Assembly: GCA_024704175.1 (NCBI GenBank)
Contig: CP085629.1
Coordinates: 1,922,001 to 1,986,000, forward strand
Reading direction: 5' to 3'
DNA: 64,000 nt
From: Paenibacillus sp. P25
GTDB lineage: Bacteria > Bacillota > Bacilli > Paenibacillales > NBRC-103111
Of this stretch, positions 1-10,789 are shown piece by piece (the first letter of the stretch is position 1; each line of letters begins with the position of its first letter). The notes under the pieces are model-generated. The model worked only from the letters and a program-made list of their open reading frames with translations, was not told where the DNA came from and did not search any database. The translations under genes and the position numbers were made by a program.

Positions 1-321
1 CAGGCGGTGCTGGCTGTGAAAAACATGGAGGAAGCGGCTGTGGCGGAAACGATGGCCCTCAAGAGACTGGGCCGGTTTCTGCACCCGCTTCACGGAGGCT
101 TTGACGGTAGCGGATGGGCGATCGGCAAGCCGCTTCACCCTTCTATGTTCTATGCACTGCTGAAATCCATCGGCCCGATTCAGTACGTAGACCGTCTGAC
201 AGTCACAGTTATGAAGCTGGAGGAAGGGGAAAGGACAGAGCCGCTGCCCGAGAAGATGGCCATGATTCCGCACGGAATCGTCACGGGAGGAAGTCATAAG
301 CTGACCGCTCTGATCGTGTGA
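1..321 (+). CDS. Baseplate-region protein of a contractile tail, C-terminal part only
   Basis: The reading frame is open from the first base of the window and stops at 319-321, so the true start lies upstream. The visible 106 residues are compact and unremarkable. They end 20 bases before the next gene, a baseplate J-like protein, which has its own ribosome binding site (GGGAGGTGAG). From position and style this looks like the last part of the preceding baseplate protein of an eCIS or phage-tail-like particle (TIGR02243-type 'putative baseplate assembly protein' genes often come in tandem). The assignment rests on context; the fragment alone is not diagnostic. Confidence 0.5.
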   Translation, partial: QAVLAVKNMEEAAVAETMALKRLGRFLHPLHGGFDGSGWAIGKPLHPSMFYALLKSIGPIQYVDRLTVTVMKLEEGERTEPLPEKMAMIPHGIVTGGSHKLTALIV

Positions 322-341
322 AGGAAGGGAGGTGAGACGGC

Positions 342-2580
342 ATGCTCAAGCTGCCGAATTTGGACGACCGGATGTACGAGCAAATGGTGGAGGCGGCGCG
401 AAAGCAGATTCCGGCCCTTTATCCGGCTTGGACCGACGAGAATGCGCATGACCCGGGCATTACGATGCTGGAGATGCTCACTTGGCTTATCGAAATGCAG
501 CAGTATTATTTAAACCGGGTGACGGAGAAAAATGAACTCAAGTTTCTCAAGCCGCTTGGCGTAAAACCCCGGGGGGCCGTGCCGGCTTCGGTGGAGGTTC
601 AGTTTGAAGGCGTGACCGCGAGAACCAAGCTTCCCCGGGGGACCAAGCTGGCGGCAGGCGGATTGATCTTTGAGACGGCCGAACCGCTCCTCCTGGTTCC
701 CGCTATACCGGACAAACTGATGGTCCGCACGGAATCGGCGGTTGTCGACTACACGTCGTCCAATGAAGGGCGCCATGTGACATTTCCGGCCTTCGGAGCC
801 AAGGCGGAAGCGGGGAGCCGGCTCTATATCGGCTTTGCCGACCCAGCGCCGATGGATCAGCCGCTCACGCTGTCGATTCAGCTGTACGAGAATTATCCAA
901 TCGTTCCGGTAAAGGATGTAAGAGGAGAACGCATTCCTTCAGCCAAGCTGGAATGGCAAATGTTCGGCGGCGAAGACGACCGCCCGGCGGACTGGTCGCC
1001 GCTCATTCTGCTGCGGGACGAGACCAATTACCTGTCGCAAAGCGGCAAGTCGCTGTTCCGGTTGGACCGGCCCATGAAGCCGAGAGGGATAGGTTCGGCT
1101 GCGGAACGGGAACGTTATTGGATCAGCTGCGTCGTCAAGGAACCGGGTTTCGAGCTGCCTCCGAAGATCGAGCATCTTGGGCTTGGCGCGGTCACCGCCT
1201 TCCAGCACGATACTTGGAGCTTAACGGAGGATTTTGATTGGGACGGCGTGTCGGAGCGGACGCTGGAAATCAGCCATTATCTTGCCTATTTCGGCATCGT
1301 CCGGGTTCAGGTTCAATCTGAAAGCCGGGAGGCTTGGGAGGAATGGAGCGAGAGTGCGGAGTCGCCTTCCGCGGGAGACGGTCATAAGACTTATATGTTA
1401 ACCAGGAGCAGCGAAAATAAGACGGTCCGGATCACCATTGCCGGGAATGCGGACGATCCAACGGCCGTAGCCGGCACCCGGCGGATCCGGGTGATTTGCC
1501 ATACCGGAAGGTTTGACGGACAGCGGTACATAGGCACGGCCAACGGGTCGCCGTATCAAAGATGCGAGCTCCCGAAGGTTTCCGTCATTCCGGAAACCTT
1601 CAAGCTCCAAGTCGGTGAAAAAGACCCGTTTACGGGGGCGGCTTTGGTATGACTGGCACCGGGTCGACGATTTCGATCACTCCGGTCCGGAGGACAGGCA
1701 TTTCCTTCTGGACTCGCTTGAAGGGACCGTTAGCTTCGGGAACAACGAGAAGGGAATGGCGCCACCGGCATCGGAGCAGCCGAATATTGTGATTCTTTCC
1801 CTTCGATCGACGGAGGGCGCCTCCGGTAATATCAACGAGGCCCTGATCCGGCGCTTCGCCGAGCCATGGCCTGAGGTGGAGACGGTGCGGCCTTTGAACC
1901 GGACGGTAGGTTCCGGAGGAGCCGCACCGGAAACGCTGGAGGAGGCCAAGCTTAGAGCAAGGCGTGAGCTGGAGCGGCCCGGGGCCGGCGTAACGGCCGA
2001 AGACGTGGAGCGGATCGTGCTGGAAACGCCGGGGCTCCGCGTCGCCAGGGCGAAGGCGCCGCCGCTGTTTCGCAAAGGGATGAGATTGTATCCGGCAGAG
2101 CAGGCACCCGCCGTCCTTTCCGTTGTGGTGGTACCGTATAGCGAAGCGCCGAAGCCCATGCCGAGCCGCGGTTTTCTGGAAACCGTTAGACAGCATGTCA
2201 ATAAGCACCGGATGATTACGACGGACATTCACATTCTGCCGCCCGAATATATTGAGATCAGCGTGCATGCCGTTATCGCCGTCGAGCCTTCGTTCAAGGA
2301 TGAAGCGGCGGCGGTCATCCGTGAGCTGAACCGACTGCTGCAGCCTTTCGATACCGGGGACGGCGGAGGCGGATGGCCTTTTGGACAGACCGTTCAAAAA
2401 GGAGATATTTACAGCGTTATTCACCGCATACAAGGGGTGAGCTACATACAGGATTTATGGATTTCAGCCGAGGGCAAGGGCTTCCGCAAAGAGTCCGACG
2501 GCGATATTCATATCCCGCCGTATGGTTTGGTTTATTCAGGGCAGCACGACATTGAACTGATCAGCCTGACCGATTTGTAA
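342..2580 (+). CDS. Putative baseplate assembly protein (gpJ/TIGR02243-like), one frameshift
   Basis: A large baseplate wedge protein of about 745 residues, of the kind that joins tube, sheath and fibres in eCIS and phage-tail-like particles. The N-terminus (LPNLDDRMYEQMVEAARKQI, then YPAWTDENAHDPGITMLEM) is the hallmark opening of this family: a segment that begins with 'L.Y..W.d...hDpGitllEl'. The frame opened at 342 stops at 1652, while the continuation (RLWYDWHRVDDF onward) lies one base ahead. The join is at the G run 1631-1635: with four instead of five G the protein reads straight through. The C-terminal third carries the gpJ-like region (TAEDVERIVLETPGLRVARAKA, and later VPYS and TDIHILPPEYIEISV). 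The next gene follows 19 bases downstream, so the tail genes form one operon. Family assignment is firm; its role in this particle is inferred. Confidence 0.8.
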
Positions 2581-2599
2581 ACCGTTAGGGGGATACGGA

Positions 2600-4709
2600 G
2601 TGGAGCCTTTTCGTTTTTTCTCGCTGAATAAACCCTCGGATTGGGCACGGGGCCTGGCTCATAACCTCCTAAATGATGCATCCGGACTAAGGTTGGGGCA
2701 GACCGAGGAGTATGGCGTAACGGCCAGGATTTCGTTGACCGACTGGGGCAGCGAAGGACCGGAGGCCATTGTGGATCTGGCTCCAGGCAGGGAGGACCGT
2801 TTATATCTGCTGGATGAAGCGGCCGCTCTATGGCTGTATGATCCGGATAACCGGCATTTGGAACTGATTCTTCCTGCGGGGCATGGAGCATTTGCCGCAA
2901 CCGCCCGGCTGGCGGCTCTAGGAGAGATCGTGCTCGTGGCGGACGTACTGGCGGATACGCCGCTGACCGCTTATCACGCTTCGAACAGCCAAGCGGTTTG
3001 GAGCTATAACGACTACAAAGGGGAACGTTTGTTTCCTTTGGCTGTGACTGAGGCGGGGAGAGCATTCCACCTGCTTGCCATGGTTGGCGAGGGGAGACTG
3101 CTGCTCCTCAGACTTGCTTCCTCAGGACAGGTGCTGTCGGAAACGGAAATAGACCGGGAAAGAATATTTCCTGATGCATCTGGAAGCGAAACGGCTAAGA
3201 TGGACCCGGCTTCCCGGACCGGGCCGCTGCAGTACCGATATCAGATGGCGGCGTCGGAAGAGGGGACCGTCTGGCTTTTGGATACCGGTTCAGGGCGTCT
3301 GCTTCGGCTGCCCGATGGGGCTGAACCAGGTTGGTTTGAATCAGCGAATTACAGACCGGCCGTTCCTTCGGGCCTTGTGATTGACCGGCGGGACAGTTTA
3401 TTGATCGGAGACATCTGCGACGATGCGGCCGGCGAAGATCGGCGTCTCCTGATTCGGACCGAGGGATCCGGCGATCTTGCTTCCATTCTTCCCATTGCGT
3501 CCTATCATGGGCGGTCCGATAAGCTTGTGAGAGACGGGCGGGGAAGGATCCTCGCCTGGGATCGAGCCGAAGCCGCCGTAAGCGTGCTGGAACTGCTGCC
3601 CTACACGAGTACCAATGCGTACGGCCGGTACGAAGGGGCCTGGATTACCCTGTCGCTGGACAGTATGAACATCGAGAACGAATGGCATAAGGCCGTATTG
3701 GATGCAGACCTCGTGGAAGGCCAGCGGCTTCGCTTGTCCTGGTTCGCCTCGGACCGAAGAACTGTCATGCTGGAAGGACAGCCTTTGGAGTTGGACGCCT
3801 TCCTCGCTGACGTCGCCGTCCCGGCCGAGCGGAAGCTCGATGCTTTAAGTCCGCTGTGGACGCATTCCCTCACGAACCCGAAGGATGCGGCCGCTGGTTT
3901 CGGCAAAGGGGCGGTATTTATGGCTGAAGCTGGAATGGATCGGCGGCGAGACGGCATCGCCGCTGCTCCGCCGGCTTCGGATTTATTACCCCCGCATGTC
4001 CTACCTGTCGTATCTTCCGGCCGTCTACCAGGAGGACGAGAAGAGCCGGAGCTTTCTCGAGCGTTATTTATCGCTGTTTGCAACGCTTATGGAAGACATG
4101 GACGAAACGATCGCCGGCATCGCCCGTTATTTTGACCCGGAAGCGGTGGACGGTCCATACCTGCGGTGGCTGGCAACCTGGCTCGGCCTATCGCCGGAAG
4201 AGCATTGGACGGAGCAGCAGCTGCGGCTGTGGATGCGGGAAGCGCCGTACCTGTACCGGTACCGGGGCACACGAGCCGCCATATCGAGAATGGTGGAAAT
4301 CTACACCGGCGAACCGCCGCTCATTATCGAGCATTTTCAAATCCGTCATCTGCTCGAGAACGCTGAATTCCGCGAAACCGCGAGCCGGTTGTACAGCGAC
4401 GACCCTTATGCGTTCTGCGTTTTGGTGAAGCCGGAGCACGCCCCATCGGATAAGCACCAATACATCCTGCAGCGGCTGATCGACGCGCAAAAGCCCGCCT
4501 TTACGGATGCTCGGCTCATCGTGCTTGAACCCTGGATGAACATGGACGCACATACGTACCTTGGCATTAATACGACCTTAACCGAACCGTCCTACCTCAA
4601 GCTGGATCGGCATGCCACCCTGCCTTACCATACGATGCTGATTGACGTGGACCGCGACAACCGCATGGACCTTCACACGAGACTCGGTCTCGATTCGGAG
4701 CTGGAATGA
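2600..4709 (+). CDS. Tail protein: N-terminal beta-propeller-like domain fused to a TIGR02242-type tail domain
   Basis: About 700 residues if one frameshift is repaired. The first roughly 430 residues are rich in short beta segments of propeller type (for example DRLYLLDEAAALWLYDPDNR, GTVWLLDTGSGRLLRLPDG, DSLLIGDICDD), with no signal peptide. After the break the protein continues as GRYLWLKLEWIGGE, then YLSYLPAVYQEDEKSRSFLERYL and YRYRGTRAAISRMVEIYTG. This is the classic pattern of the phage tail protein domain (TIGR02242, Afp12-like). The break is near 3885-3892, where removing one G from GCGGCC restores the frame. The gene lies between the baseplate gene and the next conserved component. 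A propeller joined to a baseplate/tail domain could form the outer rim or a receptor-facing surface; that function is inference. Confidence 0.75.
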
Positions 4710-4737
4710 CAATAAATGACGAAAGAGGAAGCGGAGC

Positions 4738-6427
4738 ATGAAAAAGTCTAGGTTTTTTCCGTTTGAACGCAACCGGTACTTTTACGGCAAGTCGCTGACG
4801 GTCCGGGATTTCGAATCCGAGCAAAAATATTTCAACGATAAGCGGCGCCTACTGAACCGGTCGCTGTTCGGCGGCGGTGTGGTGGCGGGTCTGCAGGTGG
4901 TCGCCGTGGACGATAAATCGGTATCGGTGCAGTCGGGACTAGCCTTGGACGGTCTCGGACGGGAGATCATTGTTTCCTCGCCGGTTACGCTCAAGCTGTC
5001 CATGATGGAAGGCTTTAATAATAACGACTATGCGAAGAACGTCTATCTATGCATCGCATACGATGAGAAGGGGAAAGAGCCTGTTCATGCGGTGGCGAAC
5101 AGCTCCGGCCGTCCGGACGAGATCAGCGAGTACAACCGGGTGGTGGAAGGTCGCCGTTTGTACATCCGTGAGGATGCGCCGGATCCGGGGGAGTTCGAGT
5201 GGAATGAGTTTGCCTTCTCGACCGTTGTTCTCTATGATGACGGTCAGGTTCGCGTGCTCCAAACCGTACCACGCTATGTAGCGGAGGGCGAACCTTTCGA
5301 GATCGAGCTCCGGGTGGAGAAAACGCTGCAAACCCCCTCGGTTTCATTCGAATATGAGCTGTTGGACGGACTTTTTCCAGTCACAAACGGGCCCGGCTAT
5401 TCGGCGGACGGACGAATCCGGTTCGATGCGCCTTCCGGCGGTACTGCCGATGACTGCACCCTGCGGTGGACGGTTAAGGCAACCGGCCGCGCAGGAGACA
5501 AAGGGGACTTCGGTCCGAAGCCCGGCTCGGCGGTCCTTACGATCGGAGACCGGCGCGTGCTGGCGGAGTCGGCTCGGCCGCAGTCCATCGAAATTGTTGC
5601 GGACGTAGAAGAGAAGCTATGGGAGACGTACGCCGCCCGGTCGATGGATGAGGCGATCAGCACGCCGGCAGAGCCTGCCGTCGTGCTGGCCAAGATCAGT
5701 CTCCTGCAGATGGGCCCCAGCTACGTGATCGACCACGTAACGCCGGTCGCCTTATGACGAGCTGATCGCGAATTCACCGCTGCTCGCTCGGCTTTCACAG
5801 CGAAAAAGCGTCTCGGCTCCTTCCGGGAGCGGTCCGGTCCTTACGGTCGGTACCACTGTGCGGAACCTGGGACCGCAGGAGCCGCCTCAGTTCAGCGCAG
5901 ACTATAAAGCGGGCGCGGGACGCTTGGACCTCACGCTGGGACTGCCTCAGCCGAAATCCGCCCGGGACGAGGTGGGCGACGGAACAGTGGATATCCCTCT
6001 TGTGGGTGGTATAAGCCGCGGCGGGATCATCTCATTCGGCAAGCAAGAGCGAAGCTATTATACGGAAGAAATCAGTCACGGTCTCGGCCCGGGCCAAGTT
6101 CTGGTTACCGTCGGACTTGAAAGCGCGGACGGCGACATGATTTCGGATCTGCTGAATGTAAACGAAAGTGTATTTTACGGGGCTTCCGATGTATTCCAGG
6201 GGAGCGAGTTTGATGCCGGTCTGCCCAGGGTGTCCATCGGCACGATTGTATATCCGCGAAAGGGGACGTTCCGCATCGGTTTGAAGCTGTTGTCGGCGGC
6301 GGAAGCCCCAAGCCTGCGGATGAGATGGTGGGCGGTTCGCAACAGCAGGGAAGCGGATCACGCCGAGGCGGAAGCCGGGTTGACTTCCTCCGAACAAGAG
6401 GCGGCGGCCGGTACGGACCGAAAATAA
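4738..6427 (+). CDS. Uncharacterised conserved tail-cluster protein, one frameshift
   Basis: About 560 residues. The N-terminus (MKKSRFFPFERNRYFYGKSL, then RDFESEQKYFNDKRRLLNR) is very distinctive. I recognise it as a recurring companion of baseplate genes in eCIS-type clusters, but it has no established function. A central part is beta-rich (EPFEIELRVEKTLQTPSVSF), resembling Ig-like or fibre domains. No signal peptide or membrane segment is seen. The first frame stops at 5755-5757 and the continuation (YDELIANSPLLARLSQRKSV onward) runs one base later through to 6427. The break is around 5745-5752. The gene follows the tail protein by 28 bases behind GAAAGAGGAAGCGGAG. It could be a fibre, a spike-adjacent structural protein or a chaperone; I cannot choose between these. 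Confidence 0.6.
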
Positions 6428-6446
6428 ACGGGAAGGTGAGATCCGG

Positions 6447-8035
6447 ATGACGTCGCGAACGAAACCGGTACAGAAGTGGGCCGTGCCCTCCGAAGATTCC
6501 GGCAGAGCCAGGAATACGGCAGGTACGGCGGTTCCCCTGGGTCTCTTTCTGCGATCCTTCAGCTTCAGAAGAGAGCGGGCAACCGTGCGGTTCTTCAGCT
6601 TCTTCGTAATGAAGCAGCGGCTGTCGCGCAGCTGGAGACCACCACAACCAAAAGGAAACGAAAGCAAGTCGATGAAGATTCGGACTATCATGCCGATACG
6701 GATAAGGGAAAGAAAAAGCAGAAAATCATTAAATCCCGGAAGGTGAAGCGAAAACTGAAGAAGCTGGAAGCGCCCAATGAGAAATTGGAGGCCAAGCGCA
6801 AGAAACAGTCGGAGGCGGCCAGCGCGCGTTTGAAACGGAAGAGAGCGACCTTCAAGAGCGCGACGGAGAAACTGAATCAAGGCCTGACGGATTCGAAGTG
6901 GAAGCATACCAATGTAAGTCTCGCCGGCGGAGAGATTCATAAAGTGCCGCTTACTTTCGCCACGAAGGCGGAGAATAACGCGGGTCCGGAGCAGGAGCAC
7001 GTGAGCAGCAAGGATTTATACAATGATAATAGGGCATCGCTGGTTCCCCCAAGAGCTACGCCAAGAACAGGACGGAGCAGGTACTGCGCTGGATTTCCTC
7101 GGCTTTTTACCTGAAGCTGAAAGCCGACACGCAAGAGGTTCAGTCCGGGTTCTTCGACGATGACCGGTTTTATCTTGCCGCCAATGAGAACAAGCACATA
7201 AGAAACCTCGTGAAGAAGAATAAAAAGAATAAAGACTTGGACGAAAGCGGGATGACCACAAAAGAGTTATTGGCGAAAATCATAGCCGACTATGATGAAG
7301 CGGACGAGGAAGACTTTCCCAGCATGATGCTGGAAGTGGAGGAGCGAGTGAAGCGGCATCTGGAAAATATCAGGACGCACCTGCTTTCCGACGAGTCGCC
7401 GGTGGATTACGCCCATTTGGAGAAAGCGCTGAACGCCAAGCCGATTGTTGCGATGGAAAGGGAAAAGCATAGCGGGAAAAACGTGGACCTTCATGCCGAA
7501 CGACGGATCAAGAAGTATTTAAAGGACGACGAGAAGTTCAGAGCGGGACACGTCCGGGGCCTCAAGAGACCTTGTTTAATTTGCATGATGGCCAACTACG
7601 GGGACTTTAAGGAAGACAATGACGATTGGCAAGAGAAATGTCCCCATATCCCCGGAACGCAGCGGTCCGGGGTGGCTCAGCGAGGCCGCGACCATCGGTT
7701 ACGATGTGGAAAAGAATGCGGATACCATCAATAAGCTCATCCCTCGAACCTATGCCAGCATTCCTAAGTCGGAACAAAAAAAGATGATTAACGATCCAAA
7801 TTATGTGCCTAATTTCTCCTATAACATTGATACCGATTCCGAATCGGAAGTGAGTGAATCGGAAATGGACGAGGAAGAGAAAGCCGACGATTTCTCCGAT
7901 GATGAGGTCGCCGCTTGGATGGATGAGGAAGAGAAGTCCTTGATGGACGAGGAAGAAAAGAGTACGATGGATGAAGATGAGGAATACGCACGAAATATGG
8001 AAGAGGTCCTGGATCAGGGCATGGATGTCGTTTAA
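6447..8035 (+). CDS. Candidate injected effector: AGNRAV leader motif plus deaminase-fold toxin signature
   Basis: About 530 residues, spread over three frame breaks (near 6478-6480, 7035-7045 and 7671-7674). The start ATG at 6447 has GGAAGGTGAG seven bases upstream. Three parts can be seen. (1) An N-terminal leader with ILQLQKRAGNRAVLQLLRN (AGNRAV at 6575-6592), the short 'LQR.AGN.AV..L' motif common on cargo proteins of extracellular contractile injection systems. (2) A long, lysine-rich coiled region. (3) A C-terminal domain with HAE (7492-7500), then GLKRPCLICM (PCxxC at 7570-7584), then GWLSEAA. This is the zinc and catalytic signature of the cytidine-deaminase superfamily: His and two Cys bind zinc, Glu is catalytic. 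The tail is very acidic, with repeated MDEEEK units. It directly follows baseplate genes. Toxin activity and target (nucleic acid or other) are inferred. No adjacent immunity gene is obvious. Confidence 0.65.
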
Positions 8036-8062
8036 CACTAAGGAGGCCAGAGGTAAAGCATA

Positions 8063-8615
8063 ATGAACTTCCACACGACGAACGAATGGAATGAGGCGCT
8101 GTGGCTTCAAGCGGAACCTATCTATCACCAGGCGTTCCCGGAGCACGGCAGGAAGAAACGGGAGATCATTCGCCGCATGTTCGAAAGACGGCTAAGCCTT
8201 CTGCATACCGCTACGGATAAGGAAGAGGTTGCAGCCATGGCAATCAGCGGAATCGACCCGGCAACGCATGTCATGGTCGTCGATTATCTTGCCGTCCGGA
8301 ACGATTACCGGGGGCAAGGCTGGGGACGGCGGTTTATGGATTATATTAAAGAATGGGCGGAGTCAGAAGGGGGATGTAGAGGCATCGTCATCGAGGTGGA
8401 AGCGGAGCCTACTCCGGAGAATCACGCCAGAATCCGGTTCTGGGAACGCTGCGGTTTCACGCTTACCGATTATGTGCATGAGTACATCTGGGTACCTGAG
8501 CCGTATCGAGCGATGGTTTTGAACTTGCACACCGACAACCCCTTACCCGCCGACGGGAAGACCTTGTTCCGATATATCACTGATTTTCATAAAAAAAGCT
8601 TACAGCCGCAGCTGA
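8063..8615 (+). CDS. GNAT-family N-acetyltransferase
   Basis: About 183 residues. It carries the acetyl-CoA-binding motif A of the GNAT fold (VVDYLAVRNDYRGQGWGRRF, roughly residues 72-92) and motif B (ARIRFWERCGF). The computed frame runs far past the gene into the opposite-strand MORN gene. Removing one A from the run of seven at 8591-8597 ends the protein as HKKAYSRS and a stop at 8613-8615, right at the foot of the terminator hairpin. This is the end I prefer. An AAGGAGG site lies 14 bases upstream of the ATG. The substrate is unknown. It is the last gene of the rightward tail operon and could modify or protect against the effector, but it may simply be a bystander. Confidence 0.75.
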
Positions 8616-8660
8616 GTAGGAACAGCGTCACTATGTACGTGTTCCGTAGCTGCGGCTCTT
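8604..8660. terminator. Bidirectional intrinsic terminator between GNAT and MORN genes
   Basis: A long stem of AGCCGCAGCT and GGAACA pairs with TGTTCC and AGCTGCGGCT, followed by CTTTT on the plus strand. On the minus strand it is followed by an A-run read as TTTTTTT. The two genes converge here. Confidence 0.8.
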
Positions 8661-8665
8661 TTACG

Positions 8666-10214
8666 CTATTTCTCGGGTTTAGGCGGCCCCGGTTTCTCTA
8701 CTGCTGTGACCTCAACCTCTTTCAGCGTATGGGCGGGCTTGTAGAGGAAACGGTAAAAATAAGAGCCGGTTGTATAAAGGACACGGCGTTCGTCCGGCGA
8801 TACGCTGACGATGGATTTCACCAGTTCCGTCTGCTTCGGATTGTCCTTGATCAGCTTCAGATAGCGATCGCCAAAAGCGGTTTCAGGCCGGTCATCGCAT
8901 CCGTTCCGGTCAGCTTCACTGATGCGATGTAGGTCTCCTTGGGATCCGCTTCGGATAACCTGACGGTGAAGCTCATCCGCAAATCGCGGTAGTTCATCAG
9001 CAGCTCGGGTCGCCCGTCGGCTGAATCGGATACGGCCGTTTCCGGCGCTTTCCCCAGCGGCTCTTCGACCTTGCCCCCGGTCATGCCTAGAAAAGCCGTA
9101 TAATCCGGCTGGCCTTGCGTAAAGTAACCGATAAAGGTCGGCTTGCCGTCTTTGCCGAGCAGCCGTCCCAGGCCCTCGTACTTCCCGGCCGCAAACCTTC
9201 CTTTATATATGACAAGCCCATCCTCTGAATAGGCTTCTCCGTCCCCGCTGTACGTGCCGGCAACGAACCCGCCGCTGTATTTCAGCCCGCCGTTCTCGTA
9301 ATAGGCTTGTCCCGTGCCGCTGTAACGGCCGGCCAGGAAGGAGCCTTTGTATTTGGCCGTTCCCGATGGATAGTACTCGGTGCCGTCGCCTGAGAAGAAT
9401 CCGCCTGTAAATCCGCCTTCGTAAAGAACCGTCCCTGATTCCCCGAGAAGCTTGCCCGTACCGTTATATTTTCCGGCAAGGAACTGGCCTTGGTATTTTA
9501 CCGCGCCGGCCGAATCATACTCCGTCCCGTCCCCGGAATAGAGGCCTCCGACAAAGCCTCCCTCATAAACGACCTTGCCGTTCTCATCGAACGCCTTGCC
9601 TTTGCCGGCGGGCTGGCCGCCCTGGAACTCGCCTTGATACCGGATCCGGCCGTTCGGGTAGAACAGGGTGCCTTCACCCGAGTACAGCCCTTCGGCAAAG
9701 CCGCCGCGGTAAAGCAGTTTGCCGTCCGGAGCTAGATCCTCACCGGTTTTGAGCTGTCCTTTATCAAATTCCCCTGCAGTTTGAGCCGGCCTTCGGGGTC
9801 GTACAGCTTGCCCGCGCCCTGGAAGATTCCGTCCGTTAAAGCGCCTTCATACTTGAAACGGCCTTCCGTATCATATACCTTGGCTTTGCCGGTATACGTA
9901 AGGGCCGTTCCGGCCTGCTCATGAATCACTGGGACCCATCCGAACATCCGGTACACGAAATTGGGTGGTTTGATCCAGATTAAACAGACGAGTGCCAGGA
10001 GAACCAGTGCCAGGATCGCGATCAGCTTCTTTTGCACATAGTAATTGCCGATGAGGACATAGTTCTGTTTCCCGATTTCTTTGGCGGCAAACAGTGTACC
10101 GGCGACTTCCGCCAATTTTTTAACTGCAAGCTTGGGCAGTTCAGCCGTTTGCTTCAGCGGACCGGCTATTTTCTTCTGAAGCGGGGCTATAGGCGGCTTT
10201 ACGAAAGGTTCCAT
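8666..10214 (-). CDS. Membrane-anchored MORN-repeat protein, two frameshifts
   Basis: About 515 residues. After a cytoplasmic N-terminal stretch there is one membrane segment (KKLIAILALVLLALVCLIWI, about residues 62-81). At least ten MORN-type repeats follow, with the pattern 'YEGGFVGGLYSGDGTEYDSAG' in units of about 20 residues. MORN repeats form elongated beta sheets that mediate protein or lipid contacts. The repeats continue through a frame break at the C run 9771-9774 (one more C needed). A second break near 8885-8890 leads to the end YLKLIKDNPKQ...PKPEK with a stop at 8666-8668. It lies 17 bases downstream of the DUF4280 gene, so the two form an operon on the minus strand, convergent to the tail genes. 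A link to the injection system is suggested only by that neighbourhood. Confidence 0.8.
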
Positions 10215-10231
10215 CGCATGCGGTCGCTCCT

Positions 10232-10618
10232 TTAGGGTACTTGAATGGTCGCTTGGCCGGGTGCCGCAATATCAATCATGCCTCCCCAGGAGCAAACCAG
10301 CTTCGAACTGTTGTTCAGTGCCGGCATGCTGCCGATGAGAACCGTCGGAGACCCCGGCGCCCATGGGGCTGAAGTCACGGGTACACAGGGCATGGGGGTC
10401 ATGACACCGAGATTGGCTGCGGTTGCGGCGGCTACCTGCGGGTTGGCCATCGAACTGCACATACCGAATGGAAGCACGTTGACCATCGGCTTGTTGTCCA
10501 TAATATTGGCAATCGGCGTGGAAGTGGTGACCCGGTTCACAGGCAGCACCTGAAGGGTGCCCGGCGCGTTCCCGAAGCTGCACCGGATCGTCGCCCCTCC
10601 GCAAACGAGTTGTCCCAT
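10232..10618 (-). CDS. DUF4280 (PAAR-like) domain protein
   Basis: 128 residues starting at ATG 10618, preceded by AAAGGGG. An upstream in-frame start lacks a ribosome site. It is a complete DUF4280 domain: an MGQLVCGGATIRCSFG opening, then VLPVNRV, ANIMDNKP, PFGMCSSMANP, PCVPV, a PW.PGS segment and CSWGG near the end. DUF4280 is regarded as a PAAR-like fold that can cap spikes of secretion or injection machines or tether toxins. In this location it could be the spike tip of the contractile particle encoded just upstream, or of another one. Length and motifs match the family fully. Confidence 0.85.
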   Translation of the reverse strand: MGQLVCGGATIRCSFGNAPGTLQVLPVNRVTTSTPIANIMDNKPMVNVLPFGMCSSMANPQVAAATAANLGVMTPMPCVPVTSAPWAPGSPTVLIGSMPALNNSSKLVCSWGGMIDIAAPGQATIQVP

Positions 10619-10789
10619 CTCGCATTGCCCCTTTCGCTGTTTCGACGTACGATTAGTTAAATTTATACTACTATACCGGTCCGAATCGGGCAATCGAAAT
10701 TCGACATTTTTCTAGCATAAAATGGATGTACGGATTGGTTATTTGTAGTAGTATGGAATCATAGGACAACGGACGCGGGAGGGGTAGAT
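10619..10789. promoter_or_regulatory. Divergent promoter region, DUF4280 operon versus envelope operon
   Basis: 170 bases separate the two outward-facing genes. The segment is AT-rich. Both sides carry a similar TAGTAGTAT element (around 10668-10678 on the minus strand, 10746-10755 on the plus strand), each placed as a plausible -10 region. I see no clear -35 on either side. Confidence 0.4.

Noticed and set aside
6032-7000. Minus-strand open frame of about 320 codons opposite the effector gene
   Set aside because: It lies opposite two genes with good starts and motifs, and its own translation shows none.
8616-8932. C-terminal extension of the GNAT frame to 289 residues
   Set aside because: It reads through the terminator hairpin into the convergent MORN gene. 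Removing one A at 8591-8597 gives a natural end at the hairpin foot.
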